DNA from: Acanthornis magna
Taxonomy: Eukaryota; Chordata; Aves; Passeriformes; Acanthizidae
Assembly (NCBI GenBank): GCA_036785705.1
Contig: JAWUZG010000015.1
Coordinates: forward strand, 4,727,001-4,791,000
DNA: 64,000 bases
Direction: 5' to 3'
The notes under the pieces are model-generated. The model was not told where the DNA came from. It was given only the letters and a program-made list of their open reading frames with translations, and did not search any database. Each line of letters opens with the position of its first letter. Within the stretch, counting starts at the first letter, position 1. Made by a program: the position numbers and the translations under genes. Below, one piece after another: positions 1 through 16,950 of the stretch.

Positions 1-1310
<1,310 letters not shown>

Positions 1311-1358
1311 TAAAACAACATGGGGTGTGTGATCCTTTAGGGACAACCCTGACTCTAG

Positions 1359-1613
<255 letters not shown>

Positions 1614-1848
1614 TGACAGTTGCTCTTGAAAAGATTTGATAGGTTTTGAGAAGCCTTATGTTTCTGACATGTACTGTGAAGATCACTGATCTCAGTAGAT
1701 GGGAGATTCATTTCATCTGTTTGTTAAATGAAACCTCTCCTGGCTATGGTATTGTGTTGTATTAAACTCCACAAAGTGCACATAGCCTGCACTGTAAAAG
1801 CACACTTCTGATTGTTCAATGTAGATTGTTGGCTGAAAAAGTCCTTGA

Positions 1849-2112
<264 letters not shown>

Positions 2113-2558
2113 TAATAGGAAAGCATGGTAAAAACTTAGAAGCAAAAAATTCAAGTGTTTTGTTCTTTGTAGTGAAGCAGATCCTTTTGGCCATTTATGG
2201 GCTCTAGGGTTTGCTGTTCATTGCAAGCTTTAAGTAAACATCAAAGCAAGACAGAAATGAGCATTCATTTCATCATGTGGTGGTGCAGAGACTTCAGAAC
2301 TTTTATGGGTTTGATTGCAATTTCACAGCAAGCTCTCAAGGTTTAACCTCTGTTCTTTCTCTGCTGCAAATAAGTCCAATTTTTAATGCTAGGTGAATGG
2401 CATTACTGCCTCTCTTTAGGAGAGGCTGTTTCTTAAAGTATCTGGTGGCTTTTTTTCTATTTCCTTTAAAAATCATATAAATCATAGATTGGCAAGTAAG
2501 GAAATAGAGCACAGTAATGGAATAGATTTTATTAATACATTTAGATCTAAATGCATGA

Positions 2559-7174
<4,616 letters not shown>

Positions 7175-7222
7175 GATCGCTGCAGAGCAGAGCAGTAGGT
7201 TGGCAAAGTATAGAACGCTGCG
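7175..7222 (+). CDS. RPN2: RPN2 cassette exon, 48 nt, in frame
   Basis: This 48-nt segment lies between a strong pyrimidine tract with CAG acceptor and a GTAAAA donor. It is phase 2 on both sides, exactly like the junction of the flanking exons, so it can be included or skipped without a frame change. Inclusion inserts IAAEQSSRLAKYRTLR before the terminal T-H, lengthening the cytosolic tail by 16 mostly polar and basic residues. I infer alternative splicing; a similar longer tail may exist in mammalian RPN2 isoforms, but I cannot verify that here. Confidence 0.75.
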
Positions 7223-9722
7223 GTAAAAGGGGGTTTGCTAGTGACCAGCTCTTCAGGAAGTAAGGGCCTTTTTGGATTTTGCCTTTCCCTGGGCATGCTG
7301 CCTGTTTCATTTCACCTCATCACTCACTTCTTTTACAAAAAATGTGAGCTGAAGCTGCTTCCCCCAACATTGCTTATTGGGCTTTAAATCAGTCTTTGGG
7401 TGCCCCAGCTGCAGCTGGGTTGGCATATTAGCAGTACATGTTCTCTGAGACTAAATTGCATTTGTGTGATTTCCTTAATTGTCTGAAGTCTGTGTGGTGA
7501 TATGTGCACATGTAAATATCCTGTTGTGGGCACCAAGCAGCTCTCAGGTGATGAAATAAACCTAGTTTAAACAATATTATTGCTCCTATAAATAAATTAT
7601 TAGTAATGTCATCTGGAGGAGACCATGATGAAATTGGCTGATACTGGGGCTGTTCCCATCCTGCTGCTGGTGCTCCCTCTCCCCACCTGCAGTATTCTAG
7701 CTATTCAGCTGCCAGGCACTCTGCCTGCTGAATTACATCCTCATTTGGGGTGGTGAGAGCTCTGTGCAGCACAGCCAGGTCAGCACCGCCTCTCTTAGCT
7801 GAGAACATGACACACTCCTGGGTTCACCCTCCCGTTAGACTGAACTGGTCATGATGGCTCAGGCAGCAGCAGCTCCCAGCCCCCTCCATTCCATACAGTC
7901 GTGTGATAGGTCTCCATTGCCATTTCCCAGCAGAATGCCCTTCATTTCCTTTCGTTCCAAGAGGTAAGGTCCCAGTTTGCTCTACGCACAGTGGTGTAGG
8001 AGGCAGGATTGCCCAATTCTGAATGTGTGTGCATGGGGGGGGCTGCATTCCTCTTTCAGTGCACTGGTTTGTCGTGGAGAGGAGGGAGAGCATCTGGGAT
8101 GGGTCCTGTGGTAAGACAAATCACTGTTCAATGTCCTGCACACGAACATCTCCTGAGCGTCTGCTTCCTCTCACATCCATAGTCAGTGCTCCTGGGGAGC
8201 TAAATGGAGCCCAATTTTTGTGGTGCAAATCAAACCCACCACTGGGAGGCTGTGCCACACAAATGGTGTGCACTGTGGTGAGAGCTCCTGTCTGCAGGCC
8301 AGGGAGTGTGCAGGATGGTTTCATGGAAATTACCGGTGGAGAACTTTGTATCATGTCCTTCTGAAAAACACCTTGTTACTGTCTGTTCTCTCCCTGGAGT
8401 GTTTTGAGGTATTTGAACGCAGAAAAAGCTACAAGTTACTGGAGGGGAGCTGGAGATGGCTGTCACTTGTCCTTGTAGATGACTGCTGTGTTTGCTGTTC
8501 AGGCTCCTGAATGCTTCCCTTTAACATCACTTTGGGCCAGTGGTTTGCAGCTTTTTAGTGGCCTGTTACAAAGTGCCTTGTGAGTGTATTCTCCACAGCC
8601 TGCATGTTTTCCTGTTTCTCAGCCTGGTATTTTAACTCCTTCATTCCTTATGGGCTGTAAGTAATCCTAGAGGATCATGGAATCACAAATTGGTTTGGGT
8701 TGGAAGGGACCTTAAGCTCATCTAGTTCCAACCCCTCCATAGAACAGATTGCTTAGGGCCATATCCACCCTGGCCTTTAACAAATTCCAGAGATGGGGCA
8801 TCAACAACCTCTCTGGGCAACCTGTGCCAATGCCTCACCACCCTCTGAGTAAAAAATCTCTTCCTAACTTGTAATCTAAACCTGCCCTCTTTCAGTTTAA
8901 AACCACTGCCCCATCTGCATGTATAAAACATCCCACTCACCCCTTTTTATAAACCCTGCCACAAGTGCAAGTCCTGCACTGCCACAGTGAGGTGTCCCTG
9001 GGGCCTTCTCCTGGCTGAGCATCCCCAACTCCCTCAGCCTTCCCTCGGAGCAGAGGGGCTCCAGCCCTCAGGGCATCTCCATGGCCCTAAGATCTTGCAA
9101 ATAACTTAATATCCAAAAACCCTAAGTTAGATTTTGCTGCCATGTGCAGTCACAAGCATTTTTCCTCATTGCTGAGTTTTCTGATGCCCCAGCTATGTCA
9201 GCTAAGGGTGTCTTCCTACCAACTCCTAGGGCAGGACAGTCAGGTGCTCAGCCTCCATGGCTATGCCTGTGTCCAGCATCATGGAAAGCAAAAGGACCCC
9301 AAAAAGTTGGGTCTGCTGTGCAAACATTATGCTGCTTGATCTACTTGGGGGACTTGAAGATCTCTATGTTTACATGGACCAATGATTCCCAGCAGCTGGA
9401 TCAGCCCTGTTAAAGGGAGAAGTTAAGGTACTTGCAGGCTTTGCATTCAGCCTGAGGTTTTTTTGTTCAGTTCTGTAATTTAATAGGCATATTCATCTCT
9501 TTTGCACCAGAAATTAATCTTCGTTTTGTCTGACTATTTCCATCCTCTTTGAATTCCATCCCCCATTCCAGAGCAGTACTGATTTTATCACTCAAGCTGC
9601 TTCTGGGAAGCTTGTCCAATGAGCTTCCTTTCACAGAGAATGAGGGGTCTGGGGACACTTGTACTGTGCAAGGAAGTGCTTTCTTGCCTGGAAGAGTTAA
9701 TTTTTTTGATCTTTCTTTCCAG
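7223..9722 (+). other. RPN2: RPN2 last intron
   Basis: The last intron is 2,500 nt long and ends in TTTCTTTCCAG. It contains an antisense CR1 fragment at about 8672-9100. Apart from that no feature is recognised. Confidence 0.75.
8672..9100 (-). mobile_element. CR1 LINE 3' fragment, antisense
   Basis: The plus strand reads AATCACAAATTGGTTTGGGT then TTGGAAGGGACCTTAAGCTC, the reverse complement of the typical avian CR1 3' end. Read on the minus strand, 8722-8940 encodes the degenerate reverse-transcriptase C-terminus [20 protein letters not shown]. The copy is 5'-truncated and non-functional. Outer limits are approximate because the right end (about 9000-9100) is diverged. Confidence 0.88.
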
Positions 9723-9732
9723 GACACACTAG
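9723..9732 (+). CDS. RPN2: RPN2 terminal coding exon
   Basis: After acceptor TTTCCAG the G at 9723 completes the split arginine codon, then ACA CAC TAG gives T-H-stop. Mammalian RPN2 ends K-R-T-A-H as I recall, so the bird tail is one residue shorter but clearly equivalent. The stop codon is 9730-9732. Confidence 0.88.
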
Positions 9733-10085
9733 TACCAGAAGAATGGAAGAAATGTGGAAAAACAAAGCAAATGCCTTCAGTACAGAAGCAAATAAATAAC
9801 TGAATGGCCAGAAGAAGGAAGGCGGAAGATGATTCTTTTTTATATATTGTCAAAAGGGTGCCAGTTAAACTTTTTTTAAAATCTTTATTTTCATCATTGT
9901 GTTCATGCTACTGGAGTGCTTTTCATATGAACCTGGAAAGTCCTTTTTTTCCTGGATCCTTCCCCCTTCTCCCAGGACATTTGAATTTCCTTTCAAGAAA
10001 AAGGAAAAAGAAAATACAAATCTGCTTTTCCCCAGATGCCCTTCCCTCATCCTAAAGATTTGTGAATAAAGAGGAAAGAATGGTC
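9733..10085 (+). other. RPN2: RPN2 3' untranslated region
   Basis: The 3' UTR continues from the stop codon. Two AATAAA hexamers are present, at 9791-9796 and at 10065-10070; the second is followed by a GT-rich stretch (TGTTGTGTTTTGGCTGT), the usual downstream element. I therefore place the main 3' end near 10,085. The first site could be used alternatively. Confidence 0.65.
10065..10070 (+). terminator. RPN2: RPN2 polyadenylation signal AATAAA
   Basis: Canonical AATAAA with a GT-rich element 15-35 nt downstream, the best polyA site after the RPN2 stop codon. Confidence 0.65.
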
Positions 10086-13000
10086 CTGAATGTTGTGTTT
10101 TGGCTGTCTCGGAGGCGGTGATTGGAAGCTGGGCTCACATGAGAATGAAAAGAGCTTTTTCTGGTGGGTAATTTTTGTGTGAGTCATTGCCGAGTGTGAA
10201 GCTTCCTGTTCTTTCATGTCCTTTCCCAGGGGGCTGTGTTTATTGGGGGGGGGCTTCCCTCCTGCCTGTCCCTTGGGTGAGGCTGTGGCTGCATTTCTGC
10301 ACTAAGGGCTCTTATCTCCATGCAGGCTGTGCTGAGCTGCTCTGGGCCCACAGGGTCAGGCCCTTGTAGGGAGCCAGCTGTGGTGCTGGTGTGCCTGGCT
10401 GTGTCTGACCTGGCAGCTTTGGGGGTCCTGTGAGGGCTTTGCTTTCCGTCCAGCCTCTGGAAGTAGCCTCACTCCAGCTGCAAGTTCGATGGAGATTGTT
10501 GCCTCTGGTCTTCTGTGAAACCAAAAGCCAGGACTCTGCTGGTTGCTGTGTGGCCACATTTGAGTTACTCAAGCTCTAATTTCCCACCTGATTACTCTCT
10601 TCAGGACCACCAAGCAGTGCTGAGGCAGCAGACTTGGGCATTATTGTAGGACTCACAGATAGTGATAACCAAAGACCAAAATCTGCTCCTGATGAGCAAC
10701 TTCCGTGTGGGAAACTTAACAGTTGCTCCCTCCTCTGCGTCCATGTGTTGGCTCCTGTTCATCCCATGTCGAGAGTAGTTGCTTTAAAGGCCTTTTGGCA
10801 AAGGAACCTTATCCAATGCCTTCTGGAAATCCAGGAAAATTACATCAGCAACCAAGCATGTGGATAAAGGGTGTGGAGCCGAATCCTCCACGGCATTTCA
10901 TGTGTGTGAGACGTGACCCCACTTTATTAAATCCACCTTGTCTATCCCCTGCACTGTTACTCACGCTTAGCTCACTGTTCCTGTTCTTTGTAGCAGTTCC
11001 TACCTGCTTGTTCAGTGTAAATATTGGGATGGACCCACAGAGATTTAATGAACTCCTTTGACCTCCTCTGCTCTCCTTGAAACATCAGATCTCGGGCTGC
11101 ATTCAAGTCCTCTGGGACCAAAGGAGTTTTAGACTAGAAATAACTAAGCTACCATTCATAGTAATTTACCCTGGAATATTTTTTTTTAGATTCATATTTG
11201 GTCACTGCTCACTTAGCAGCTTTGTTTTATAGCTAATTCTTTCTGCTGATACTTCATGCCAGGACAAAACTTTCCCTGTGCCTGTCGAGCTGCGGCATGT
11301 TATCCAAGGAGAGCACAGATGCAAAAGGAAAACCATGGAGTGCCCCTGTGATGTGACTTCTCCAAGCTGTGCATGTTGCTATTGATTTTTCTACTACCTT
11401 GGGTATTCATTAGGAAAGATTGTTTTTATTATTTTGTCCTTTTATTCCTCAGATATTTTCTGATTTGCTGTGGTTTCTTTTATATTTAATCTCGCAGAGT
11501 TTGAGCGTTTGTTTCCTCATTTTGAAGCAAACTGAACTTCTAAAGGAGTCTCTTTTATTTCAAATAGCTGCATTCACCCACCCATTCAATCACACAGACT
11601 TAATCACCCAAACACTTTCCAAAATATTTTTGATAGGTCTTTGATTTTATTTGGAGTATCCAGTCCAGTGCTTGCATGTGCCTTTTATGCCATTTAACAG
11701 AGTTTAAATTTTCTTTGCTACCATGTTAACTTACAACTTTAGGAAGCTGTTTCATTTTTATAATTCCTTTCCTTGAACCGAGTCGATCCTAATGGCTTTG
11801 AGTGTGTTGTTACACAACAGGTTTACAAACCCATCTTGAACCAGACTACTCAGGTGATTCTTTTTTGTGTTTCTGAAGCACAGGGATGGCTGATGTCTCT
11901 GACAGCTGCCTGCCCATGGAAGGGTAGCAGTTATCCATTAGTGCACTGTCACAGCTTCACTGATCTCCCTCAACACGCCCTCAATGTTTCCCATCCTGCT
12001 GGGGGTTTTGTAATGCTTCCCTAGTGTTGGAATTGTAAAACCTGAACAGGGAGGATGTAAAGGGTAGGGATGCGGTGCAAGTACGAACTAATTTCCATGC
12101 ACGCTAGAGCCTCCTGTCCTAAAACATGGCCACCTGAGGAAAAATGAGATGGTATCTACTGCAGACTATCAAGGAATTGTTGGAGTGCAAGGAGGGAAGA
12201 TTTCAGAGGCCTCAACATACATTTATATATCATTGTATTTCCAGCCTGGTGTTACTGGTACTGGAGCTGATGCCTTCGTTAGCCCAGCTCTGGGTCATCC
12301 TTGGTGCACTTGACCACTGTCTTTGAGGAGCATCTTCCATTCTGGGCCCAGAATCAAGAAACTAAGGTCTCAACAAAAAAGCCATCTTGACCTGCTGTTG
12401 GACAGGTTTATTTAGAACAACTCATTTCCTGCTGCTGATGGGAAAGCAGACCCCATCCTGGTGTTATATTTACATTTCTGAAGACATAATTATTACACAA
12501 ACAATAGGGGGATAGGGGTGAGAGGGAGGAAGTAGCTGTATGAGATCACTGGGCTAATAACTTACTCCTTTAAAAACATTTACAGTTGTAACTGTAGCCA
12601 CGGTGGAGTTCAGAGCCACGGGATGGCACTCAACAGGATGTTGAGTTGAAACAGGGACAGCCCAATCTGATGCACAGGGATCCAGTTTAGCTCCGGAAGA
12701 GCTCTAACTTCAGTTTGAGCTCCTCAAGGCTGAGCAGTAACCATAGCTGAGCTTTGTAGTGTTCATTCTGCTGCCAGGGCTCTGTGTCGGGGAGCCAGGC
12801 AGCAGCAGCCCAGGGCAGCGCTTCCAGTGAATGGGAGAAATGTGGATTCATGCCTCACCTCGCCCTGATCCTTGCTGTGTGTGGATGTGCCATCAGCATC
12901 CGTTTAGAGGAGGCTGTAATCAATTTACTAAGTTGCCTAAAGGTGCCTTTTGGTGGCCTCATATTTATTAATCAGGCCCTCAAACAGAATGATGACTTGG

Positions 13001-14030
13001 CAGAAATTTTGCTACACTTTGTGATTTGAAACCTTAATTAGTAGACAGAATGTCCCCAGGATTACAAGTGTATCAGTTGTTTTAGTTTCTGTGTGTAAAG
13101 CAGCCTGAGGTTAAACCACAGAGGGGTTTTTTTCTGATTCAGTACAGGGCAGTATTTCAAGAGGGGAGTAAAATTGTGAAGACTGGAGTAAATTAAGTAG
13201 TGCATCAGCACTGCATTCCTTTGATCAGATCTGAGGAGTGTATGCATCAGTTTCCAGCTGCTCACATCTGGGAGTGTCTTCACTGCCGTGAAGGGCTCAC
13301 TGTACAGTTTGGTCCATGAGCTCTGAATTATTCTAGACAGAAAGAAGAGTAAAAGAGAATTACCAGAAAACTTCATAAGCACACACAGAAATTTTTTCAT
13401 CCTTAGGAGGCTTTTCCTGACTGACCTTATTTGTGGAAATGTAGCCAAGTCAAGCATGGCAAGAGAAGCTGGAATGCCATGCTCTCCCAGCTGAATGCAT
13501 AGGCATGATTTATGTAGAGTTTTAATCTTCCCCCTCTTCCCCAGACTCTCTTTTGTTCAGTATGCACACTGATCTCTCCACACCCCTTTATATTGTTCTG
13601 GCAGGATTGGACAGGCTAAATTGCTGTGGGACAGGGCTGTAAGATGAGGCTGCTTCACATAGGACAACTGCTCATTGTACAGGTGAAGGTATCCCCAAGA
13701 CAGTTTGCTGGCTCTCAGCCCCCCAAGGCTGGCAAGATTTCAAGAATAATTCAAATTCCAGCTGACTGTTTTCAGGAGTGAGGGGTGCAGAAAACAGTAA
13801 AACTTCCTCTGTTGTCCAGTGCAGGGAAAACCTGACACATCCCAGGGATCTAGACACAGGTTCTGCTGCTGGAGGAAGACTTTTGTCTGCCTTTAGCCTG
13901 GCCTAAACCCTCAGGCACACTATCTCAGATAGCTTTGCAAGGCTGCTTTGGGTTGCTTCAAGCCTATTCCCTGACACCCACATGCAGCTTCACGGCACTT
14001 GTGGTCTGTCTGTCCGAACTAACAGGATTT
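10086..14030. other. Intergenic, RPN2-GHRH convergent interval
   Basis: This is the interval between the two convergent 3' ends. ORFs here, such as one of 131 codons on the minus strand at 13,062-13,457, have no recognisable motif, no exon structure and ordinary noncoding composition. A likely ancient LINE relic lies at about 10,770-11,300. I see no RNA gene. Confidence 0.6.
10770..11300 (-). mobile_element. Possible ancient LINE (CR1/L3-like) relic
   Basis: Phrases such as TTTAAAGGCCTTTTGGCA, CTTCTGGAAATCCAGGAA and ACTTTATTAAATCC resemble the antisense of diverged amniote CR1/L3 reverse-transcriptase sequences (the segment that usually reads caaaggcctt..ctggaaatccagg). The match is by memory and heavily decayed; limits are rough. 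Confidence 0.3.
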
Positions 14031-14046
14031 TAGGTACTTGACAAAA

Positions 14047-14052
14047 TTTATT
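14047..14052 (-). terminator. GHRH: GHRH polyadenylation signal
   Basis: On the minus strand AATAAA lies about 180 nt after the GHRH stop codon. It is the first canonical signal downstream, giving a short 3' UTR. Confidence 0.65.
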
Positions 14053-14230
14053 TGAAGTTTTTTCCCCCTTAAATTGCAGCAAGCACCTTTTTCATGGGCA
14101 GCAGTGGGAGCTGGCATTGTTAAAGGAGAGCCTTCAAACCTTGAGCAGTGCAGCAGCAGTGTGTTATATACAGGATGGAGCAGGGAGTGGTACTCACCAG
14201 AGCATGGGGAGATGGAAAAAGGAGGAGTAT

Positions 14231-14294
14231 TTACATGAGCTTAGCCAGGGTGCTGGGAAAGCCTTCTAACCGACTGCTGTCGATGTCCTGAGGC
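14231..14294 (-). CDS. GHRH: GHRH terminal coding exon
   Basis: On the minus strand the acceptor CCTTGATAG precedes G-CCT-CAG; the G completes arginine 152. It encodes PQDIDSSRLEGFPSTLAKLM and stop TAA (14,233-14,231). Phase agrees with the previous exon. This is the end of the C-terminal propeptide. Confidence 0.88.
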
Positions 14295-14594
14295 CTATCA
14301 AGGAAGAGGACAGGGATGGGGTAATTGGGATCAAGAGAGAAATTCTCTTTTCTGCTACTATTTTGCTGAATTAGGAGACTGAGAAGACAGCAGGGTGATG
14401 TGTGGCTGTGTGTGAGCAGGCTGGCTCAGGACAGGCTGTTCTTACCTGCACCCTGCTTGGGGTCAGCCTTATTCTTTCCCTGCCTGTCCCTGAAATGACA
14501 CTTAATCCAGGAGCTTCACATCTGGAAGCCAGCCAGCAATAAGGACCTGGGTGTGTTCCTGTGGTGGGCTGAGAATGACCTGATTCCCACCCAC

Positions 14595-14732
14595 CTTTGG
14601 TTCTGCAGGATGGCTCCCAAGAAGTCCCTCAGTACCATCTGTTGGTGGTATTGGCTGTCCATCAGGATGCTGTCAGACTGGCGCCTGGTCAGGAATTCCT
14701 GCACCCCTTCCCCTGGACTGCTCTTGCTGCTT
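14595..14732 (-). CDS. GHRH: GHRH coding exon: hormone C-terminus and related peptide
   Basis: The 138-nt exon is bounded on the minus strand by CCCCCAACAG and GTGGGT. The first A completes glycine 106. It encodes SSKSSPGEGVQEFLT, the end of GHRH(1-47), then the dibasic R122-R123, then a peptide beginning QSDSILMDSQ and containing QMVLRDFLGAIL. That second peptide occupies the place of mammalian GHRH-related peptide and resembles PACAP/VIP in spacing and key residues (see findings). It ends with AG of arginine 152. Confidence 0.93.
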
Positions 14733-15328
14733 CTGTTGGGGGAAGATGAGAAACATCTTTGTTTCTGAGATGCTTTTTTGTCCCTCACTCAAAGTTTGGC
14801 TCAGGCTGGGCAGTACAGCAAGGGAACCTGCTGGGACTGAGCCTAGGGCCATTCTGCTTAATTTCAGCCAGGAATTGGTCACTGTATTTGCTCCTTTGCT
14901 AGAAGATCGATTTGGGCTGGCTTGCATCTGACCAGTTGGTCTTAGTGGTAGTCAGTGATCTAAGTAGCCAAGGGTAATGAGAGGCTGCTTTCCGTGTTCA
15001 AACCAGGCCAGGGATAACTGTTCCCTACCAGTGGATGATCACTGCAAATATTATTTGCAAATATTATTGCTTGTTGGTATTGCAGTAGAACTCTCAGCTG
15101 ATGGGATGCTTACAGCCTTGGAGGAAAGGATTAATTAGGCTGCCTAATGATAGCTGTGATTAGGGGGATCCAAGACTGTAGGGATGCAGGATCCTTTGGG
15201 ATGTGGAGCAGCAGGAGAGATTACTTCTTCTGTAGTGAAAGGCAGTTATTTCTGTTACGTGCCTGAAAGACACTGCCCAGGGTAATCAGCAAAACTCATC
15301 CCTAGGACAGCAGGATGCTGGGGCTTAC
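14733..15328 (-). other. GHRH: GHRH intron between hormone exons
   Basis: A 596-nt intron, donor GTAAGC and acceptor CAACAG on the minus strand. It contains the palindrome-rich segment at 15,044-15,070 built from ATTTGCAAAT. No other element is recognised. Confidence 0.8.
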
Positions 15329-15433
15329 CCGAGCCTCTTGCCAATGATGGTCTGTAGGAATTTTCGGGCGGAAATCTGCCCCAGGAATTTCCGGTAGTTG
15401 TCAGTGAATATGGCATCGGCATGGCGCTGCATC
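15329..15433 (-). CDS. GHRH: GHRH coding exon: mature hormone
   Basis: The 105-nt exon lies between CCCCCCAG and GTAAGC on the minus strand. After completing R71 it encodes MQR and then the hormone, HADAIFTDNYRKFLGQISAR followed by KFLQTIIGKRL. His1, Asp3, Phe6 and the FLGQISARKFLQ helix are the family signature; human GHRH differs mainly by Tyr1. The I-G-K-R sequence is a peptide amidation and dibasic cleavage site. Confidence 0.97.
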
Positions 15434-15907
15434 CTGGGGGGAATGGAAGCACAATGAGCTATCAGTGAACCCTCCAGGAGAGAAATAAAAAAACACCCCA
15501 GGTGATATCAGGTGCTGATATGAGGACAGGTAACCACAGCAAACACCATGTAGTATTGGACTGCATTAATGTTGGAGGGTAAAAGGATTTGAGGGAGCTC
15601 AGTCCTGGCATGGAGACAGCAGACAAAATAAAAAGTCTAGGGCAGAGCTGGGCTGGGACATTCCTGTGCTCTGCAGCAGCCCCATCACCTCCTGGGAGGG
15701 CTGTATCTGGGACAGGGTGACAGAAGACTCCAGCAGGTCTCTAGCCTGTGGTTAGACCCAGGCCCTGCAAAAACCACAGGTAAGGGAAGCACAAGCCACT
15801 GAGCTGGTCCTGCTATTGTAAGGACAAGTCCTCTGTGCTTCAGACAGAAATAATCACCCTCTATCTCCAGGCAGAGCAGCAGCAGGGCTGGCAGGTGAAG
15901 TACAAAC
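15434..15907 (-). other. GHRH: GHRH intron
   Basis: A 474-nt intron with GTTTGT donor and CCCCCCAG acceptor on the minus strand. Nothing else is seen in it. Confidence 0.8.
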
Positions 15908-16039
15908 CTTTTCTCAGTGGTGTCTGTTAACAAACCCTCCTCCTCCTGTTCCTCTGCCAAGGGGTTATGGCTCTGCAATGAGCTGCTGTGCTGCAGCTGG
16001 AAGTTCATGGCCTTGCCAGCAACCGGCCCTGGACTGTAC
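15908..16039 (-). CDS. GHRH: GHRH coding exon: cryptic peptide
   Basis: A 132-nt exon between TTGTCTTGCAG and GTTTGT on the minus strand, phase 2 on both sides. It encodes YSPGPVAGKAMNFQLQHSSS, then an acidic run EEQEEEGLLTD and ends TEKR, a dibasic site just before the hormone exon. Mammalian GHRH lacks this exon as far as I recall; its place and acidic, KR-ending character match the cryptic-peptide exon of PACAP and VIP precursors. Because it is exactly 44 codons it could be skipped without a frame change. Confidence 0.85.
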
Positions 16040-16850
16040 CTGCAAGACAAACCCCAGGCACCCTGTGAGATGTGTTCAGATGCCAGTTGGGGCTCAGTCT
16101 TCTTAACCATTGTTCCCTCTTTTCCTGCTTTTTCCTTCTCCATTTGTCATCCCTTCATAGCAGTAGCACAAGTTAGCACAGCTAGAAACTGCCCTGAAGC
16201 TCTTCCAGCAGTGAGAAGATGGTTGATAGAGCTGCCTCAAACACACATCTGCCTCGCTAAGCTCCCAGCATCTTTGAGCAAAATTCCAATGATTCTGCTA
16301 TCATTGTGCCATGGCTTTAGCGCAAGGCTAAAGCATTTTCAAAACATTGCAAATCCACATTAGAGAAGCCAGTGCTCGATTTTGTGCTTCCAACAATTTG
16401 TAGTGGCAGGAAGAAATATTCTAACTTCTAAGATCTAAAAGGAAATACTTGAAATATTAATAGGTATCTGTAGAGTTCATGTACTAGAATATTTGTAGTT
16501 CTGACTTCAGTGCAGGTGCCCTGCAGCCACAATTTTTATCAGTGTTTGAGCTGGAGGTGCTGCCTACCCTGGAGATTGCCAGATTTCCCTTTATAGAACC
16601 CAGCATTCAATTCTAAACCCAACTGTTTGGGCTGAAATATTCCATCAGGTGCCTGCCTTCTTTGGAAATCACCCCTAGGCCAGCACTGTACCCAAAAAAT
16701 TAAGACAGGGCAAAGAAATAGGCCTAGCAACACGTTTAGAGTTCATCTGGCTTTCAGAAGTGCTGTAAATTTTAATTTGGCACCTGCTTGTTTTGCACAA
16801 GGTCAGAGATGAGGCAGAGTAAGAGCGTGCATAAAGCACTCAGCACTTAC
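16040..16850 (-). other. GHRH: GHRH intron
   Basis: An 811-nt intron with GTAAGT donor and TCTTGCAG acceptor on the minus strand. No repeat or further exon is recognised. Confidence 0.8.
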
Positions 16851-16930
16851 CTGAGTGCTGGGTAGAGAGGAGAGGAGATGGAGCATGTGACTAAATGCAG
16901 GAACAGGAGCAGGGTGGCCTTATCCAGCAT
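16851..16930 (-). CDS. GHRH: GHRH first coding exon: signal peptide
   Basis: The exon starts at 16,950 after ATTTTAG on the minus strand; 20 nt of 5' UTR precede ATG at 16,930-16,928. It encodes MLDKATLLLFLHLVTCSISS followed by PLYPAL and ends with AG before GTAAGT. The LLLFLHLVTC core is a standard secretory signal. The start is the only ATG in frame and gives the expected signal peptide. Confidence 0.92.
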
Positions 16931-16950
16931 CTTCCACCCCTTGGAGTCAC

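Noticed and set aside
13062..13457. 131-codon minus-strand ORF between RPN2 and GHRH
   Set aside because: No known gene is expected here by synteny and the sequence has no motif or splice context.
15685..16143. 152-codon minus-strand ORF as an independent gene
   Set aside because: Only its middle part (15,908-16,039) is real, as a GHRH exon; the rest reads into introns.
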